Positions 23,201 to 34,678 of a stretch of 64,000 nucleotides of DNA are shown in pieces. Position 1 is the stretch's first letter. Every line of letters starts with the position of its first letter. The stretch is from Trebouxia sp. TZW2008 (Eukaryota; Chlorophyta; Trebouxiophyceae; Trebouxiales; Trebouxiaceae): positions 292,142-356,141 of the forward strand of contig BDIU01000399.1 of assembly GCA_002118135.1 (NCBI GenBank). Direction: 5' to 3'. Both the position numbers and the translations under genes were made by a program. The notes beneath the pieces are model-generated. The model ran no database searches, was not told the origin of the DNA, and worked only from the letters and a program-made list of their open reading frames with translations.

Positions 23201-26200
23201 CTTTTTCGTTGGTTGTGCTATGCTGTGCTATGCCATGCTCAGATGCAGTCAAAGGCTTGTGCATGTTTGACTGTCATGTTGAGTAGAAGTGTGCATGCTG
23301 CAGGTACTTCCCTACCCTGCTGATTGTCCTGCTGGCTGTCTTCAACGACGGTGCCATGATTGCTCTGTCCAAGGACAGGGTGGTTGCTAGCCCCACACCC
23401 AACTCCTGGAACTTGACGGCCATCTTCATTTCTGGTATCATCTACGGTCTGTACCTGACTGCCTCCTCATGGGCACTGTACTTCACAGCCGCCAAGACTC
23501 AGGTCAGTCCTTGCACCATGCTTGACTCAACACTGCCTGGGTTTGATCTGTTGCTTGGCTCACATTTATTTAGTCATCCGCAATGCCAGGGCATCTCAGT
23601 GCATGAGATCATACGTTCTGACTGCACACAGCTTGGTGTCATGATGCACAAGCCAACAAAAGTATGTGATGGGCAGTGCATCATGACATGAAGCAATGTC
23701 TGGCTCTGTGTATGCGCTCAAACACAGAGCTGTCAGCAATGATGCCTGTCATGCAGCCTTATCATCAAATCGTCAACCACGTGCACATGTTGCTGCATGT
23801 AATGCCCACATTTGTGTCTCTTGAAGTTGCCATGTTGCACTGTTGGTCATGTCTAATCGTCAGCTTGCCTCCTCCCAAGATCATGCACCAAGCTCAGGTG
23901 TGAGTTTTGTCCGTCACATCCTCATGTAGTAGTCTGTCATGCTACTTCTGCTGCTTGAACACTTTGAGCTCTCATAAGCATTACTGAGCAAGGTCTCTGT
24001 TGCACGCTGCAGTTCTTCAGGGATAGTTGCCACATGTACTCCCTGAACACCAGGAGAAGGGAGGTGTATGCCTTCTGCAACCAGATCATCCCTGAGCAGG
24101 GTTTCAACCCCGCTGCCAACATCTGCTCGGTACGCTTTTACCCCACACCCTGTCAGCTTCTGCAATTGTTGGGCTGTGCTTTGTTTGTCATGTTGCCAAT
24201 GTATTCATTGAGCTTATGTGTCTGCTTTGCACTGTGCAAGCATTCAGCTGTTGCACACCTGTCAGCTTCTACCAAGTTTCAGCTGAGCTTCCCTGCATTA
24301 GCTGCATTCCTGGCCTGAGCTGAACTGCCTCTAGACACATGCCTGTGGTGTTAGTGGCAGTGAAACCTAGAGCACACATACAAGCTTGCATGCATGCATA
24401 TCAGTTTTGCTTGAAGCCTGACAGCTGTTGCATTCCTGGTGCGCAGCGCTTGACTTGCACAAAGACCCTTGATGCACGCTCCATTTTTCATGTATAAGGA
24501 CCCCTCTCTTCAAAGAAATGTTTTTGCAAGTGCCAAGCCACACCCCTTGGCATACTTCTTCAAAGACTTTGGCTTGACAATTGTTTGTTGTTGCAGGTGC
24601 CTAACTACACTGGGCAGGACCATTGCACCCGCCCTGGCGGCCCTGACACCACCAATGGGCCCATCTCCATCCTGGACCAGTGTGTTGCTGAGCAGTACTA
24701 CGTCAGGAACTCAATGCTGCGTTCCCTCATCTACGCCCATGTGAGCGCCACCTGCCCTTTGCCCGTTATGCTTGTATCAAATCAACAGCAGTAGTGTCCA
24801 TTGTTTTGGAGATTTAACAGGTTCCTTGTTGATATGTCATGTTGATCTTCCTGCTATGCACTGTCCTGTCGGGTACAGCCTCTACTAAATGCAGTCTCTT
24901 CTGATGAGTGAACAGTTCAGCCAGTCATCCATTTGGCAGTGACAAAAACTCTATTGCTGCACTGGTGATTGGGCACTTGAAACCTCATTGTCCTGTCAGC
25001 AGCAGCTGCAATTGTTTGCTGTTCTGTATTGCCTGCTGATAAACAGGGAGAATGCAGTAAGACGGTGCTGGCTGACTTTCTTTCTGGCTTTGTTACAGGT
25101 GTCAGTCTCTGGACAGGCTGTGGTGTTCATTGTAAGAACTATGTCCTGGTCTGTCACTGCCCGTGCTGGTGTGTGGACCTACATTGCCTTCTTCTTGGCT
25201 CAGGTAGGCTCTTGAGACTCTGTTGTGCTTGTAGAAGCAGCTGCTGCATCGCCCACATGTGGCTGTTCAAGCTGTAAGCATGGCGCATGACAAGCTGTAT
25301 TGCTAGTCAGTCTTCGATCAGCAGCTCATCGTGATCCACTTGATTGCTTTTCCTGAAGTGTTTTGACCACTGGCATACACCTGTGTGATGGGTCTGGGAG
25401 CCACAAACTGCTGATGATAAATCTTAAGTTGCCAGCACCTGTGTGCTTATGAGCATGCAGATTTTTGCTGCTGATGACACAGCTTTGAAACGCAGCATCT
25501 GTGTGCTATGCAGATCTTTGCCACCGTCATTGCTGCCTTTGGCTTCAACGGGTACGATTACCCCACTGAGCCCCACAACAACGCCTTTGAGAACTGCCAG
25601 TTCTGTGGCCACGCCTACAAGACCACTTCTGGTGGCCCCCCTCCCTACTTCAGCCGCAAGGTGCCTCAGGCCAGGACTGAGAACGAGTACATTGACTCCA
25701 CCATTGGCTGCACGTGAGTCCCTCTTCAGCTTGTTGGACAGCTGCATCTCAATTTCATTTCTATACCTGTTCTGTTCCTCTGAACTGCATCTGCACATCA
25801 ACCTTGCTGTGGTCACTCAATTGGTACAAGTGATATCCACCAACGTCAGCTATGCTGTGGTCACTTGACTGATCAGTGCTCCTATCACCTGGATCAGCTA
25901 TGGTGTTGTCACGCGACTGGTGCGATTGCTTCCTCCGGCTCTACATCAGCAATGCTGTTGTGGTATGTGACTAGTGCAATTGCTGCTATCGCTTGCACAT
26001 TAGCTGTGCTGTGGGTGGTTGACTGAAGTACTGCACTCCCTATCACTGGTGAGACATGTCACCATATTCATTCATGGCTCAAGCAGTGAGGCTATCAGTG
26101 CCACATGTCAGCAGGGTTCAACACTTTGCTGCAGAGCAGGATGTCATGACCTTGGCGACTAATGGTTGCTTGCTTTTGAAGGACACAGATTTGCTGCTGT

Positions 26201-26733
26201 GGTGCCCAACTGCACCTGCTCTCACCATGCTTTGTGCTATGTCTGGGTTGGACGCATCATCGTTGTCTGATGTATTTCAAGTGTGCTGTGTTGTTTAGTA
26301 CCAGCACTCTGCCATGGTGCTGCAGATAGTACATCATCGCCATGTCAATGGTCGAAGTCTCACTGTCGAGGGAAGACATCTCAGATGGACCTGTTGCTAC
26401 AGGTACTACGTCATCGCTGCCTGGATCTGGGCTATCATCTGGTACTTTGGCCTGGACCCCATCAAGTGGGCTCTGGCCTGGGTTCTGGATGAGGAGGGCA
26501 CCAGGACTGGCAAGCGTGGGGCCATTGACCGCACAGCAGCACCCAAGCAGACTGAGGACCCACAGGGCATGAACCACATGGGCGCTGTCAGCAGGCACAA
26601 CCCCTTGGGCCGTGTGAGTCTGTCACAGCCCAGCCCCCAGCAGCTGGAAAGGGCCAGCATGGTGCGTGTGGGTGGGGCAGGCAGCCGCCAGGCTAGAACA
26701 GACCTGCAGCGTCGTAGCGCAGCCCGCGTCTAG
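17245..26733 (+). CDS. Plasma-membrane H+-ATPase, P3A type
   Basis: Pumps protons out of the cell at ATP cost, energising the plasma membrane. Seventeen exons join in phase: 17245-17284, 17387-17586, 17672-18109, 18475-18772, 19153-19311, 19780-19940, 20252-20407, 20816-21034, 21232-21339, 22072-22279, 22860-23046, 23304-23502, 24013-24129, 24597-24740, 25099-25203, 25514-25713, 26403-26733, giving 1089 aa. Visible are [13 protein letters not shown] (actuator), [10 protein letters not shown] (M4), CSDKTGT with phosphorylated Asp near 386, KGAP, MITGDQ and [17 protein letters not shown] near 642. Ten membrane spans are expected. Unlike land-plant pumps (about 950 aa), it has long Cys-bearing external loops between M7-M8 (about 792-878) and M9-M10 (about 935-980). 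Its C-terminus ends AARV, without the land-plant penultimate Thr that binds 14-3-3. Introns 10 and 15 contain dead exon copies. Confidence 0.96.
21890..22071 (+). repeat. Tandem copies of an intron 3' end
   Basis: In ATPase intron 9, about three units of roughly 58 bp share TCTAGCAA..TTTGACATC and CACACC.TTGCTG, the last running into the real CAG acceptor at 22071. They look like duplicated intron 3' ends and may multiply branch-point or pyrimidine tracts. Confidence 0.55.
22755..22858 (+). pseudogene. Partial relic of ATPase exon 11 with its acceptor
   Basis: A copy of the exon 11 start (reading [15 protein letters not shown]) with its own AG acceptor begins at 22782, 78 bp before the real exon ([15 protein letters not shown] at 22860). 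It stays open for about 50 bp and then runs into a second copy of the intron end. The unit length of 78 bp is a multiple of three. Using the relic acceptor would insert 26 residues with no stop, so use in some transcripts cannot be excluded, though the insert would fall in the P domain. Confidence 0.75.
25395..25513 (+). repeat. Relic of ATPase exon 16 acceptor and start
   Basis: CACCTGTGTGCTTATGAGCA then TGCAGATTTTTGC near 25437-25475 duplicates CATCTGTGTGCTATGCAG plus ATCTTTGCC at the true exon 16 border (25514). An older trace lies near 25378. The relic exon start is diverged and not usable in frame with confidence. Confidence 0.6.
25780..26055 (+). repeat. Degenerate ~60-bp tandem repeat in ATPase intron 16
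   Basis: About four units share TCAGCTATGCTGTGGTCAC, a TTGACTGGT-like stretch and GCT.CTATCAC. No coding potential. It follows the exon 16 donor by less than 100 bp. Confidence 0.55.
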
Positions 26734-26823
26734 ATCTTGAGTGTTAGACCAAGGCACCAGCAGCGCAGGTGCTGGTGTGTTGCTATTTGATGCTAGCAGG
26801 ACAAACTGTGTTACCAAGGCTTG

Positions 26824-26828
26824 TGTAA
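26824..26828 (+). terminator. Candidate polyadenylation signal TGTAA
   Basis: TGTAA lies about 90 bp after the proton ATPase stop codon. This is the standard poly(A) signal of green algae. The cleavage site cannot be seen. Confidence 0.4.
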
Positions 26829-27816
26829 TATTCAGTTGAGATGGCTTCAGCTATACATAGTGTTCAACCGTTGTGAGTGTATGCCTTATGCAGCACGTGG
26901 GTGCCTGCACTGTTGATCCCAAATGCTTGTTTCTTACAGCATGCAATATATTCTCAAGCAGTGGTTTGCTTGCCCTGAACTGTGACGAGCATGCACAGCA
27001 AGCCTGCACTATAGGGGCTGTTGTGAATGTGGGTTTGCTGCTTGTTGGTACATATTGTTTGTGCTTATCAGCAACGCAAACCTTGTCTTATCAAAGGCCA
27101 CACCTGTCTGTCCTAAAGATCTGGAAGGCTGCTGAGCTCAGATCTTTTGAGACTTGTTATCATAGTACTACGTCAATTTCAGCAACGGTTTTGCTGTCCC
27201 TGAGTGCTCTTCTGCCCTTCATCCCAGCTCTACTGACTGGGTGTGCTTGCCCGCTGCCTGCATGTAATCTCTGGGCTTGTTCATAGCACATGCGCAGCAT
27301 TGCCGTAAAACCAGCATGTGAGTGAGCATCACCCAATTGTTGGATGTTCTGCATTCAGGCAATACTGCAATGCGGTAAACTTGCATTTTCATGTGTTCAT
27401 CAATATACACACGTCAAGTCACAGGCAGATGTGGATTCAAGTTGTGATCCATGCAGATGAATGCTGGAAAATGAAACAACGTATACAATGCATTGGTGTG
27501 GACCAATACTCGCTGCTGGCAAAACCTGATCCCTGAAGAAAAGCTGGACAAGAGCTTGCAGAAACTGTGAGCAGAGCAGCACATGATTAAGTGGTTGAGT
27601 AACTCAATGTAAACACAGCCTGGAAAATCTAAGTCAGTGAGACAATCAGCTGACCGCTTGCTGTCAAAAAAGTGCTGCTACCAACGTATGTATCAAATGT
27701 ATGTCAGATGTTGTGACTCCTATCCACCTGCTACTATTCACTGGGAACATCTTGCCCTACACACGCTCATGCAGAGTGTAAGCACTACCACTCTCTATCA
27801 ATCAGCAGCTGACATT
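26829..27816. other. Convergent intergenic region
   Basis: Between the proton ATPase 3' end (+) and the glycosyltransferase-like gene 3' end (-). The open frames here show no family features. I see no gene. Confidence 0.45.
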
Positions 27817-29250
27817 CTAAAAGCAGGGAGAGATTTTATCCCAGATGATGGCTGGGTCAATCTCCATCCTAGACTGCACCAAATTGAAGTAGCCATCCAA
27901 TTGTGTGTCAAATGTGTCATGACAGGGTTGCCATGCGTCAAACTCTGCCTGCGACCAGATAGCTTGATCTTGGAGGACAGCTCCAGCAACATGATACCTC
28001 TCCCAGACACATGCATATGTGGCAAAGATCCAATACAAATCATACTCCGTCCATGGCGGTCTCCAGGCTTCACCCAATTCCCTGTAATCCTTCTTATACC
28101 GATAAAATAGCTCATCAAGCAAATACTGTGTCCAGCTTTTGGTGTTGAAACGGTCCATGATGAAGCGTCCAAGACCCAGTGAGATGTCTTTTGTCAGAAT
28201 CTGTGGAGTGACTCCAATTGCCTCCCGCCAGTCTAGGGGAACAGCCATTTTGAGCGTCAATGCACTGGCGTCCATCCAAATCAGCTGGTCTTCTGTGCGA
28301 TTGTAAATCGGGTAAATGTCATTTTTGGCCTGATATGATATCTTTCCAGCTGTGTCACACACCGCAGATAGATGGCTGCATTGTGATGTTTTGAACAGAT
28401 TCTGGGCTCCAAAGTGCTTAGCAAAGAACACATCTGTGTCTAGCACCAGGTAGAATGGCGTTGTGACTATGTGAGCACATGACAGCTTCACCTGCAGAAT
28501 GCATCAAATCTGTAAGTAGCTGCATTGTGTGCAAATTCAGGTCATGTGACCATGGTCACAAAAGATCAGTTGGTGCCAACAACAGATCAGCCTCATATTA
28601 TGCATGCCCTTTGGAACCACATCATGCAATGCGCAAGTGCTAGAGTGCACGGTACTCGCTCATTCAGCAAACAGACATGTACTGCAGAAAGGCTCATGTT
28701 TGACTGCCACGTCAATCTGTGAATAGGCTCAGCAAAGTTCTCAGTCAAAATTGCAAATGGACAAACGCACCAGTTGCTGCTTGACCCATCCAGGATACCT
28801 CAGCCTATCTGTGTCATATACTGTCCCTTCATTCAGCTGAGGGGCACACTGCCCATCTGACACGACTCTAGCTGCAGTGTGGTACTTGGGAAAGTCGACA
28901 GCCCATTCTTTGTCAACAAAAGCCTGCAGCTTGCTGACACTGTCCCATGGCGCTGTCAAAATGTACTCCTTGACAGTGTCAATGTCAAAGAACTGTGCTG
29001 CTGTTCTGAGTTGGTTTCTGAGGTTGCCGAGTTCAAAGTCAGTGGGAAAAACAGGGACCAGTACTGTCAAGAGACCAGCTTTGGGATTGACTTTCCATTG
29101 CGTGTGCACGAAAAGTGGCTCTGAGACTTTGCTGCCAGCTGGAAGGGCGTGCGTGTCTGGATATCTGGCAGCTTCTGCTTGCTGGTGAACGCTATGCCAA
29201 GCGAGGACAAGCAGGAGGATAGCAGAGGGCAGCTGACACAAACTAGGCAT
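27817..29250 (-). CDS. Glycosyltransferase-like protein of the secretory pathway
   Basis: Two exons, 28771-29250 and 27817-28491, join in phase to 384 aa. Residues 1-28 form a signal peptide or N-terminal membrane anchor (hydrophobic AILLLVLAWHSV). The body starts with LLTVLVPVFPTDFELGNLR, then PGWVKQQL at the exon end, then the hallmark FYLVLDTDVFFAKHFG at about 170-190. Its DTD triad after a hydrophobic strand is the DXD metal/nucleotide-sugar site of GT-A fold glycosyltransferases. This resembles the DUF6492-type family by memory, without alignment. A Trp/Tyr-rich segment (WTEYDLYWIFATYACVWERY) follows. ER or Golgi location is inferred from the signal. Substrate is unknown. Confidence 0.7.
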
Positions 29251-29531
29251 GCTCCTCGTCAAAGAGACATGCTTGCAGGAATGTCGCAGGGACTCATGAG
29301 ACACAGTGACCTGCAGCAGTTGACTGGTGAGCTGAATGGGGATCAGTACATTGGATCTGAGGTAGCCGACTATGCTGCGCTTTTTTCGGTGACGGCACAC
29401 TCACCTTTGCGGAAGACACACATTATGTCGGAACGTCCTTGAAGCCTGCCACGGCGCGGCAGCTCTAGCGTGCCCCCCGCGGCAGTACTGCTAGTGCTGC
29501 CGAAGCGCGATCCCTTGCCAGGCACTATTGG

Positions 29532-30096
29532 ATGGCGCTCTTTCGCAGCAAGCCCGCTGATGCTGAGACCCTGCTGCACCAGGTAAAAGACAAGCCAAAC
29601 GCAAGGTCTCGCTATTGGCGATAGCTTCTGTCTGCACGGTTTCGGAGCGTTTCCTGTCAAGCTTTACACAAACGTTGAACGGCGAAACAAAGCCAGTCTT
29701 TGCGAGATCAGCAGCACCGCGTGAGTGTCGCGTATCTTCAGACTCGCCTCACACGCAGGTGGACGTTCCCAGAGGCTTTGTCGCAACACGCTTAATCAAC
29801 AGCTCGGCGCCTCACGTGTCTGCCGACTTTTACTCAAGCCCAAAATTGGCTCTTCGTAAGGCTTCATAGCATGCTAGAATTGCATTTTGCAGCGCTGTCC
29901 ACTTGCAGCTGGTTGTCCTTTACGCTCTAATGCTATTGCAGTGCGACTTTGTTCAGCCAACGCACAGCTTGCAGCACTTAGCACAGACTTAGGCAAGGCT
30001 CCGGTGCTGTGCTTGTTTGACACTTCAATCAAGCTAAGAGTCAGCTGGTTGATACCAGTTCAGGCGCATGAGCTGCTGAGATGTGCACAGGATTGA
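29532..30096 (+). CDS. Tentative small gene, unrecognised
   Basis: Three exons can be joined in phase with good borders: 29532-29582, 29759-29855 and 29942-30096, giving 100 aa that begin MALFRSKPADAETLLHQ and continue VDVPRGFVATRLINSSAPHV. It starts in a CpG-rich block divergent to the glycosyltransferase-like gene, as expected of a promoter-proximal first exon. No family was recognised. The last exon is least certain. It may be an incomplete model or a non-coding transcript. Confidence 0.3.
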
Positions 30097-30367
30097 CTGT
30101 GTAATGCAAAGCGCCGATCGTTTTACAAGAGACAAACGTTGAGATGCAGAATGGTGTTATCATTGCAGACTTGGTGGTACTTGCTGCAGACATGGCTGCA
30201 AGCCCATGCAGACAAGCACACTTACAGACTACGACTGCCAGCCACAGGAGAAAACACAGCTTGCTGTTAACAGGTATCTGTGCGACAGAAGAAGTGTACA
30301 AGAGAAAAGACAGCTCCAAAAAGATAGCGGAGCCCAGAAGTGCTGACAGCAGCAGACATGGCAAAAG

Positions 30368-33300
30368 CTACCTCTTGTCTGCATAATTTGCTGTGAGATA
30401 TGCAGCTTTAGAGTTGACATGCCTCTTTTCATTGATGGGTAATGTCTTTGGTTTTGAGAAGTTCTGGGAAACACCTGCCACACGCTTGAAATAAGCATCT
30501 TGCAGCTTGCGATCTGGGGCCAACTCGTCATCAAAGACAGTTGTGTCTTGATCAACAAGATGGGTGTGCTTTGTGCGGCCCCGTCGACCAAAGTTCTTGA
30601 CCTGCACATATCAGTGTTACTTGCATGCCGGCTGTTGTAAGTGGTGTTGCAAAAGTTTCAAAGGCTTACGCTTGCTTATGTTGCCATGCATGCCAGCAGG
30701 GGATTTCACGCACAAAGTGGCATAGAAACACACAGCAACTGATAGCTCTGTCTACAGACAGACATGCAGTGCTGCATGAATTTGCCTACTCATAGCTACA
30801 ATGCATAGCCATAATGCGACTGGACAGGGTCAAGGTCTGGCAGCTTCACTGACAGCAGGCATCTAGGAAGTGACAAATTCAGAGCATGCAGGTCTGTAAA
30901 GCATTGTACCTGCATGACTTTAGGCAGCACGCTTTTGTCAAGCTTGTCTTCTCCAGTGGGCGCTGAATAGTCCCTGGCATACACCTCGTCAACCTGGTCA
31001 CGGCTGTAGGGGTTGTCAGAGGTCTCCTGGAAGAAGGCACCCTTGTGCCAGTACTTCTGAAGAAACTTCCATTTCTCCTTGGGCTGAATCTGGCTGTCCT
31101 GCATCAAGTGCAGACAAAACAGTTTGTACTACACGTGGCATCATACAGGAGGATCATATGAGAGGCAATACAGCTATTGTCTGCAGTAATAAGGCAGCAC
31201 CATATTGCTTGGTGTGGATGGCAACCACGCAGGAAGTTGGTGTGGTTGCCATACACAACACCAGTTTGTGACAAAGCAATGCTGATGAGCTGGGTATACA
31301 GAAACAGTAGGAGACTGTGGCTGCAAACAATGGCTCAGGCTTCGTTTTGTGAGCCTACGATGGTAGTTGCATCGACAGCAATGATGCTTGCAGGAATGTT
31401 GAAGGCATGTAGGCAAGAGGGAAGTGTCAACAGCCTTTGTTAGCGTTGAGGCTTCACATTATGTATTGGTGAAACCCTCTGCTGAAAGCACCTACACATG
31501 CTTTATGCAAGCTTCAGATTATGTCAATCACCACTTGACATACTGCAAGACGCGTTTGTCCGTGTCCACACTTGGTGTGCGCATGGGCATATGTGTCCAC
31601 TCAATGATGAGAGCATGTCAGCTGTGACAGATCTCAGCGTTGAGGCCATGCTGCAGTCCACATAACATGCAACTCACCTTTGGATTAGCCAGCTCCCACT
31701 GCCGACGCTCCTCCTCAGTCATGGCTGCTAGCTTAGCCCTTTGGTTTGCCTCAACTATATCCCTATCCTGATCCTCCTTGTACCTGTGTGACAATTGCAA
31801 ATACTGTCAAGGAGAAGCAGATGCAAAGCTGCCAAACACTGCGCTACAGCAACAGGTGTCACCAGGTGAATGTGTCAGGTTGCAAGCATCTGATTTGTCA
31901 GTCTGCAGGCAGCTGATGCGGCAATCGACAAGCAGCTGATGTGGCAGTCTGCAAGCACCTGATGTGTCAGTCTGCAAGCACCTGATGCCTCAGTCTGCAG
32001 GCGGCGGTGGTGTCAGTCTGCAAGTAGCTGATGCGTCAGTGTGCAAGCAGCTGATGCGTCAGTCTGCAAACAGCTGATGCGTCAGTCCGCAAGCAGCTGA
32101 TGTGGCAGGTTGCAAGCAGCTGATGCTTAAGTCTGCGAGCAGCTGATGTGTCAGGTTGCAAGCAGCTGATGTAGCAGTCTGCAAGCAGCTGATGTGTCAA
32201 TCTGCAGGCAGCGGTTGCGTTACTCTGCAAGCAAGCAATACTACAAATTATGGCAATGCAATCTGGAAGTATAGACGCTTGGCAGGACCAGTGACTGCAA
32301 TCAACATGGTATGAAGCTTCGTGAGCTAGATGTTTCAACCAAATGGGCACAAAAATGGATCAAAAGTTGTGAACAGCAACTGCCATGGTCCCTGTGGAGT
32401 TGTCTGAATTGAGAGTGACACTGACCATTGACATGTTTCAGGCACATTGTGTTAGCAATTTTGCAGTTCCCAATGGGTGTGATGGCAGCAGCAGATGAGA
32501 TCATCGTACAATGCTGACAGTCTTGGCACATCCACACATGAGGTCTGTATGACTTCTCATCCCCTTGCTGTAGCCACGAACCATGAGCTGCTGAACACAG
32601 CGTGCTGAACAAGATTGAGAGATGGGGACAGTCCTGCCTTGAAGGCATGATACCATGCGCCAACACAAGCTTAGCTTGCTGTGAATGTGCAGGATTGTGT
32701 GCAGCAACATCTTCCGTCAAGCAGGCAATCAACTTACTTAGCGATTCTAGCCAGCTCTCGCAATCTCCATGCATCAAAGTCTCGCATTTGGCCCTGCTCA
32801 TCCTCTTCATCATCAGTGTTGATGTCCCCTTCATCATGTCGAGGTGCTGCCTGTGCAGCACGAGCCTGTGCTTCCTCTAGGTCTATGCGCTCCCGTACAA
32901 TCTCCTTGGTCTCAGCCTGCAAACAACAAATACAGTGAATTCTATTTGTAAGGACACTCGATGTAAGGACATTTTTGATGTAAGGACAATGCAACTGGTA
33001 ACCAATCTCAGCATTCCGACTGCAGTGGCACTTCTCAGTAAGGACAACTCAATATGAGGCCAATTTTCTTGGGAACCAAAGCAGTTGTTACGAAGAGAAG
33101 TCACGGTAGCAATAAATCACATGCTGTAAAACAGATGCTAGGTGTGTGTCACCCAAGTCGTGTTCAGACGACCTTGTGTGGAAAGGTATCATAGGGAAGC
33201 ATTGCAGGCAGCCTAATGCAAAGTCAGAAAGCTAAACGTGCATGCCTCCAACCTCTGCCTTCCAGTTGCTTCATTGCAAATGCAGCAAGTAGTGATGAGA

Positions 33301-34436
33301 CTCGACAAGGGTATCACAAGCAGTTAGGCCTTTTGCATGAGATAATAGTTGCTTGCTGGCCTGATGGCTTGCTTGCTCCTGATACTGATCACAGCCCTTG
33401 ATTGCCCGTCAGATGACTGTAAATCATACTGTTATGCAGCATAGCAGTGACGGCCACATCTTGATGCACAGCAGAGCACATAACAACCAAAGCTGTGTGC
33501 AATGAAGCCTTGACTGCTCACCTTTCGGGACTGCAGCCTGGCTTCTTCCTTAGCTTGCTCAGCAAGTTCTTCTTGCCTTCTTCTTTCTCTTTCTTCAATG
33601 GTCTGCATGCCATGCGCATGTCACAATGCAGGTAGCATATTGTGCAGCGCAACATGCTCTGAGTTGACGCATCGTCGTTGCAGCAGCATTGCGCATGAGG
33701 CCTTAGCAGCATGAAAGCTGTAGTCATACATCTCGCTGGGCCTTGGGTACGAAGACTGGCTTTAATATTTGCTGACCATACTCCTCATCCTCGCTGTCTG
33801 TCTCATACTCTGTCTCTGCCTGCAAGGACAGGAGGATCACACCCTGCAGGGTGATATTGCTTGTGTAAGTGCCTGAGCACCAGATGCTGAGTAAGTACCT
33901 CTTCCTCATCGCTAACATCCTCTTGCTGTGCTAGAACTTCTTCCTCTGGCTGTTTATTCTGCTTCAACCTGAAACAGTTGCCACATGATCTCAGCAGCGC
34001 TCACACATAGAAGGCAAGCTGTGACTTACCTTTCACGAACAGCTGCGCGTCGAGCCTCAACAGCCTCCTCATCTTCGCTTTCTCGATCACTGTCATCCTC
34101 TGAGGACGCATCATCAGAGGACACTTCCCTTTGCCGTCTTGACACAACTTTTGGAGCTGCCACCTCTCTGTGTCTTGCCCCCCTGTCACGGCTCTCTCCT
34201 TTGTTTGCTAGTCTTGCGAGCCTGGGGTCCTCTTTCGCTCGTACAACAACGGGCGCTGCCACGCTCGTACGCTCAACAGCTTGTTCATCATCCTCTGAAG
34301 CTTCCTCCTCTGTGCTTGGGGGCACCCAATCTGGAGCTTTGCCGGGCCAGTACCGCCCCGCTTGCTTTGCCCCGCCCCTGCCACGATCAAGTTCCTGATC
34401 TGTGGGCTTCGGCCTCTGCAACGGCGCGAAAGACAT
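30368..34436 (-). CDS. MFAP1: MFAP1, spliceosomal B-complex protein
   Basis: Despite its animal name (microfibrillar-associated protein 1), this is a nuclear pre-mRNA splicing factor of the B complex. Eight exons join in phase: 34030-34436, 33899-33968, 33730-33819, 33522-33602, 32738-32916, 31678-31783, 30910-31098, 30368-30601, giving 451 aa (human 439). The N-terminal half is acidic and Ser/Asp/Glu-rich, with LKPVFVPKAQRD at the usual place. The centre is charged coiled coil (TIEERERRRQEELAEQAK). The C-terminus carries the diagnostic WKFLQKYWHKGAFFQ, RDYSAPTGEDKLDKSVLPKV and VKNFGRRGRTKHTHLVDQDT. It is divergent to the ferredoxin/MBL gene. Intron 4 holds dispersed element copy 2 and intron 5 a minisatellite. 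Confidence 0.95.
31890..32225. repeat. 23-bp minisatellite in MFAP1 intron 5
   Basis: About 14 imperfect head-to-tail copies of a 23-bp unit, TGATGCGTCAGTCTGCAAGC plus AGC, with variants (TGTGGCAGGT, TGTGTCAGTC). Lies between MFAP1 exons 5 and 6 and is not coding. Confidence 0.9.
32931..33108 (+). repeat. Dispersed TAAGGACA element, copy 2 (best preserved)
   Basis: Length 178 bp in MFAP1 intron 4, opposite to the gene's strand. Left end TACAGTGAATTCTATTTGTA and right end, read inward, TACCGTGACTTCTCTTCGTA are imperfect inverted repeats, each starting at a TA. The interior has three GTAAGGACA motifs on the left, CATTCCGACTGCAGTGGCAC in the middle and GGGAACCAAAGCAG on the right. No open frame. 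Structure suggests a miniature inverted-repeat element of the Tc1/mariner/pogo type. Confidence 0.75.
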
Positions 34437-34678
34437 AATGTGCAAAGCAAACAGAAGGCAGATCAGTCGCAAGACCGAGCCAAGCAAAGAGTCAAGAGTT
34501 ATAGCTACGCCGTCAAGCTGTAGAATTACGCTTGCTCAGCCGTAACTTGAACCTCACCTCAACGTAATGCATCGCACAATGCTTTTTCGTCAAGACTTCC
34601 GGAACGCTGAGTGCGCCGCGCACCTCGCCAAAGTGCAGCTTGCACAGCTTTAAAATTTCAGCTACGACTTTTGACGCC
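34437..34678. promoter_or_regulatory. CpG-rich divergent promoter, MFAP1 / ferredoxin-MBL gene
   Basis: The 242 bp between opposite start codons is CpG-rich. The palindrome CATG at 34678-34681 supplies the plus-strand start ATG and also a minus-strand ATG. The latter opens a 55-codon frame (34513-34680) upstream of MFAP1 on the same strand, so the two transcripts may overlap here. Confidence 0.5.

Noticed and set aside
32301..32861. 186-codon minus-strand frame in the MFAP1 intron
   Set aside because: It overlaps MFAP1 exon 5 in another frame and shows no family features; intron sequence.
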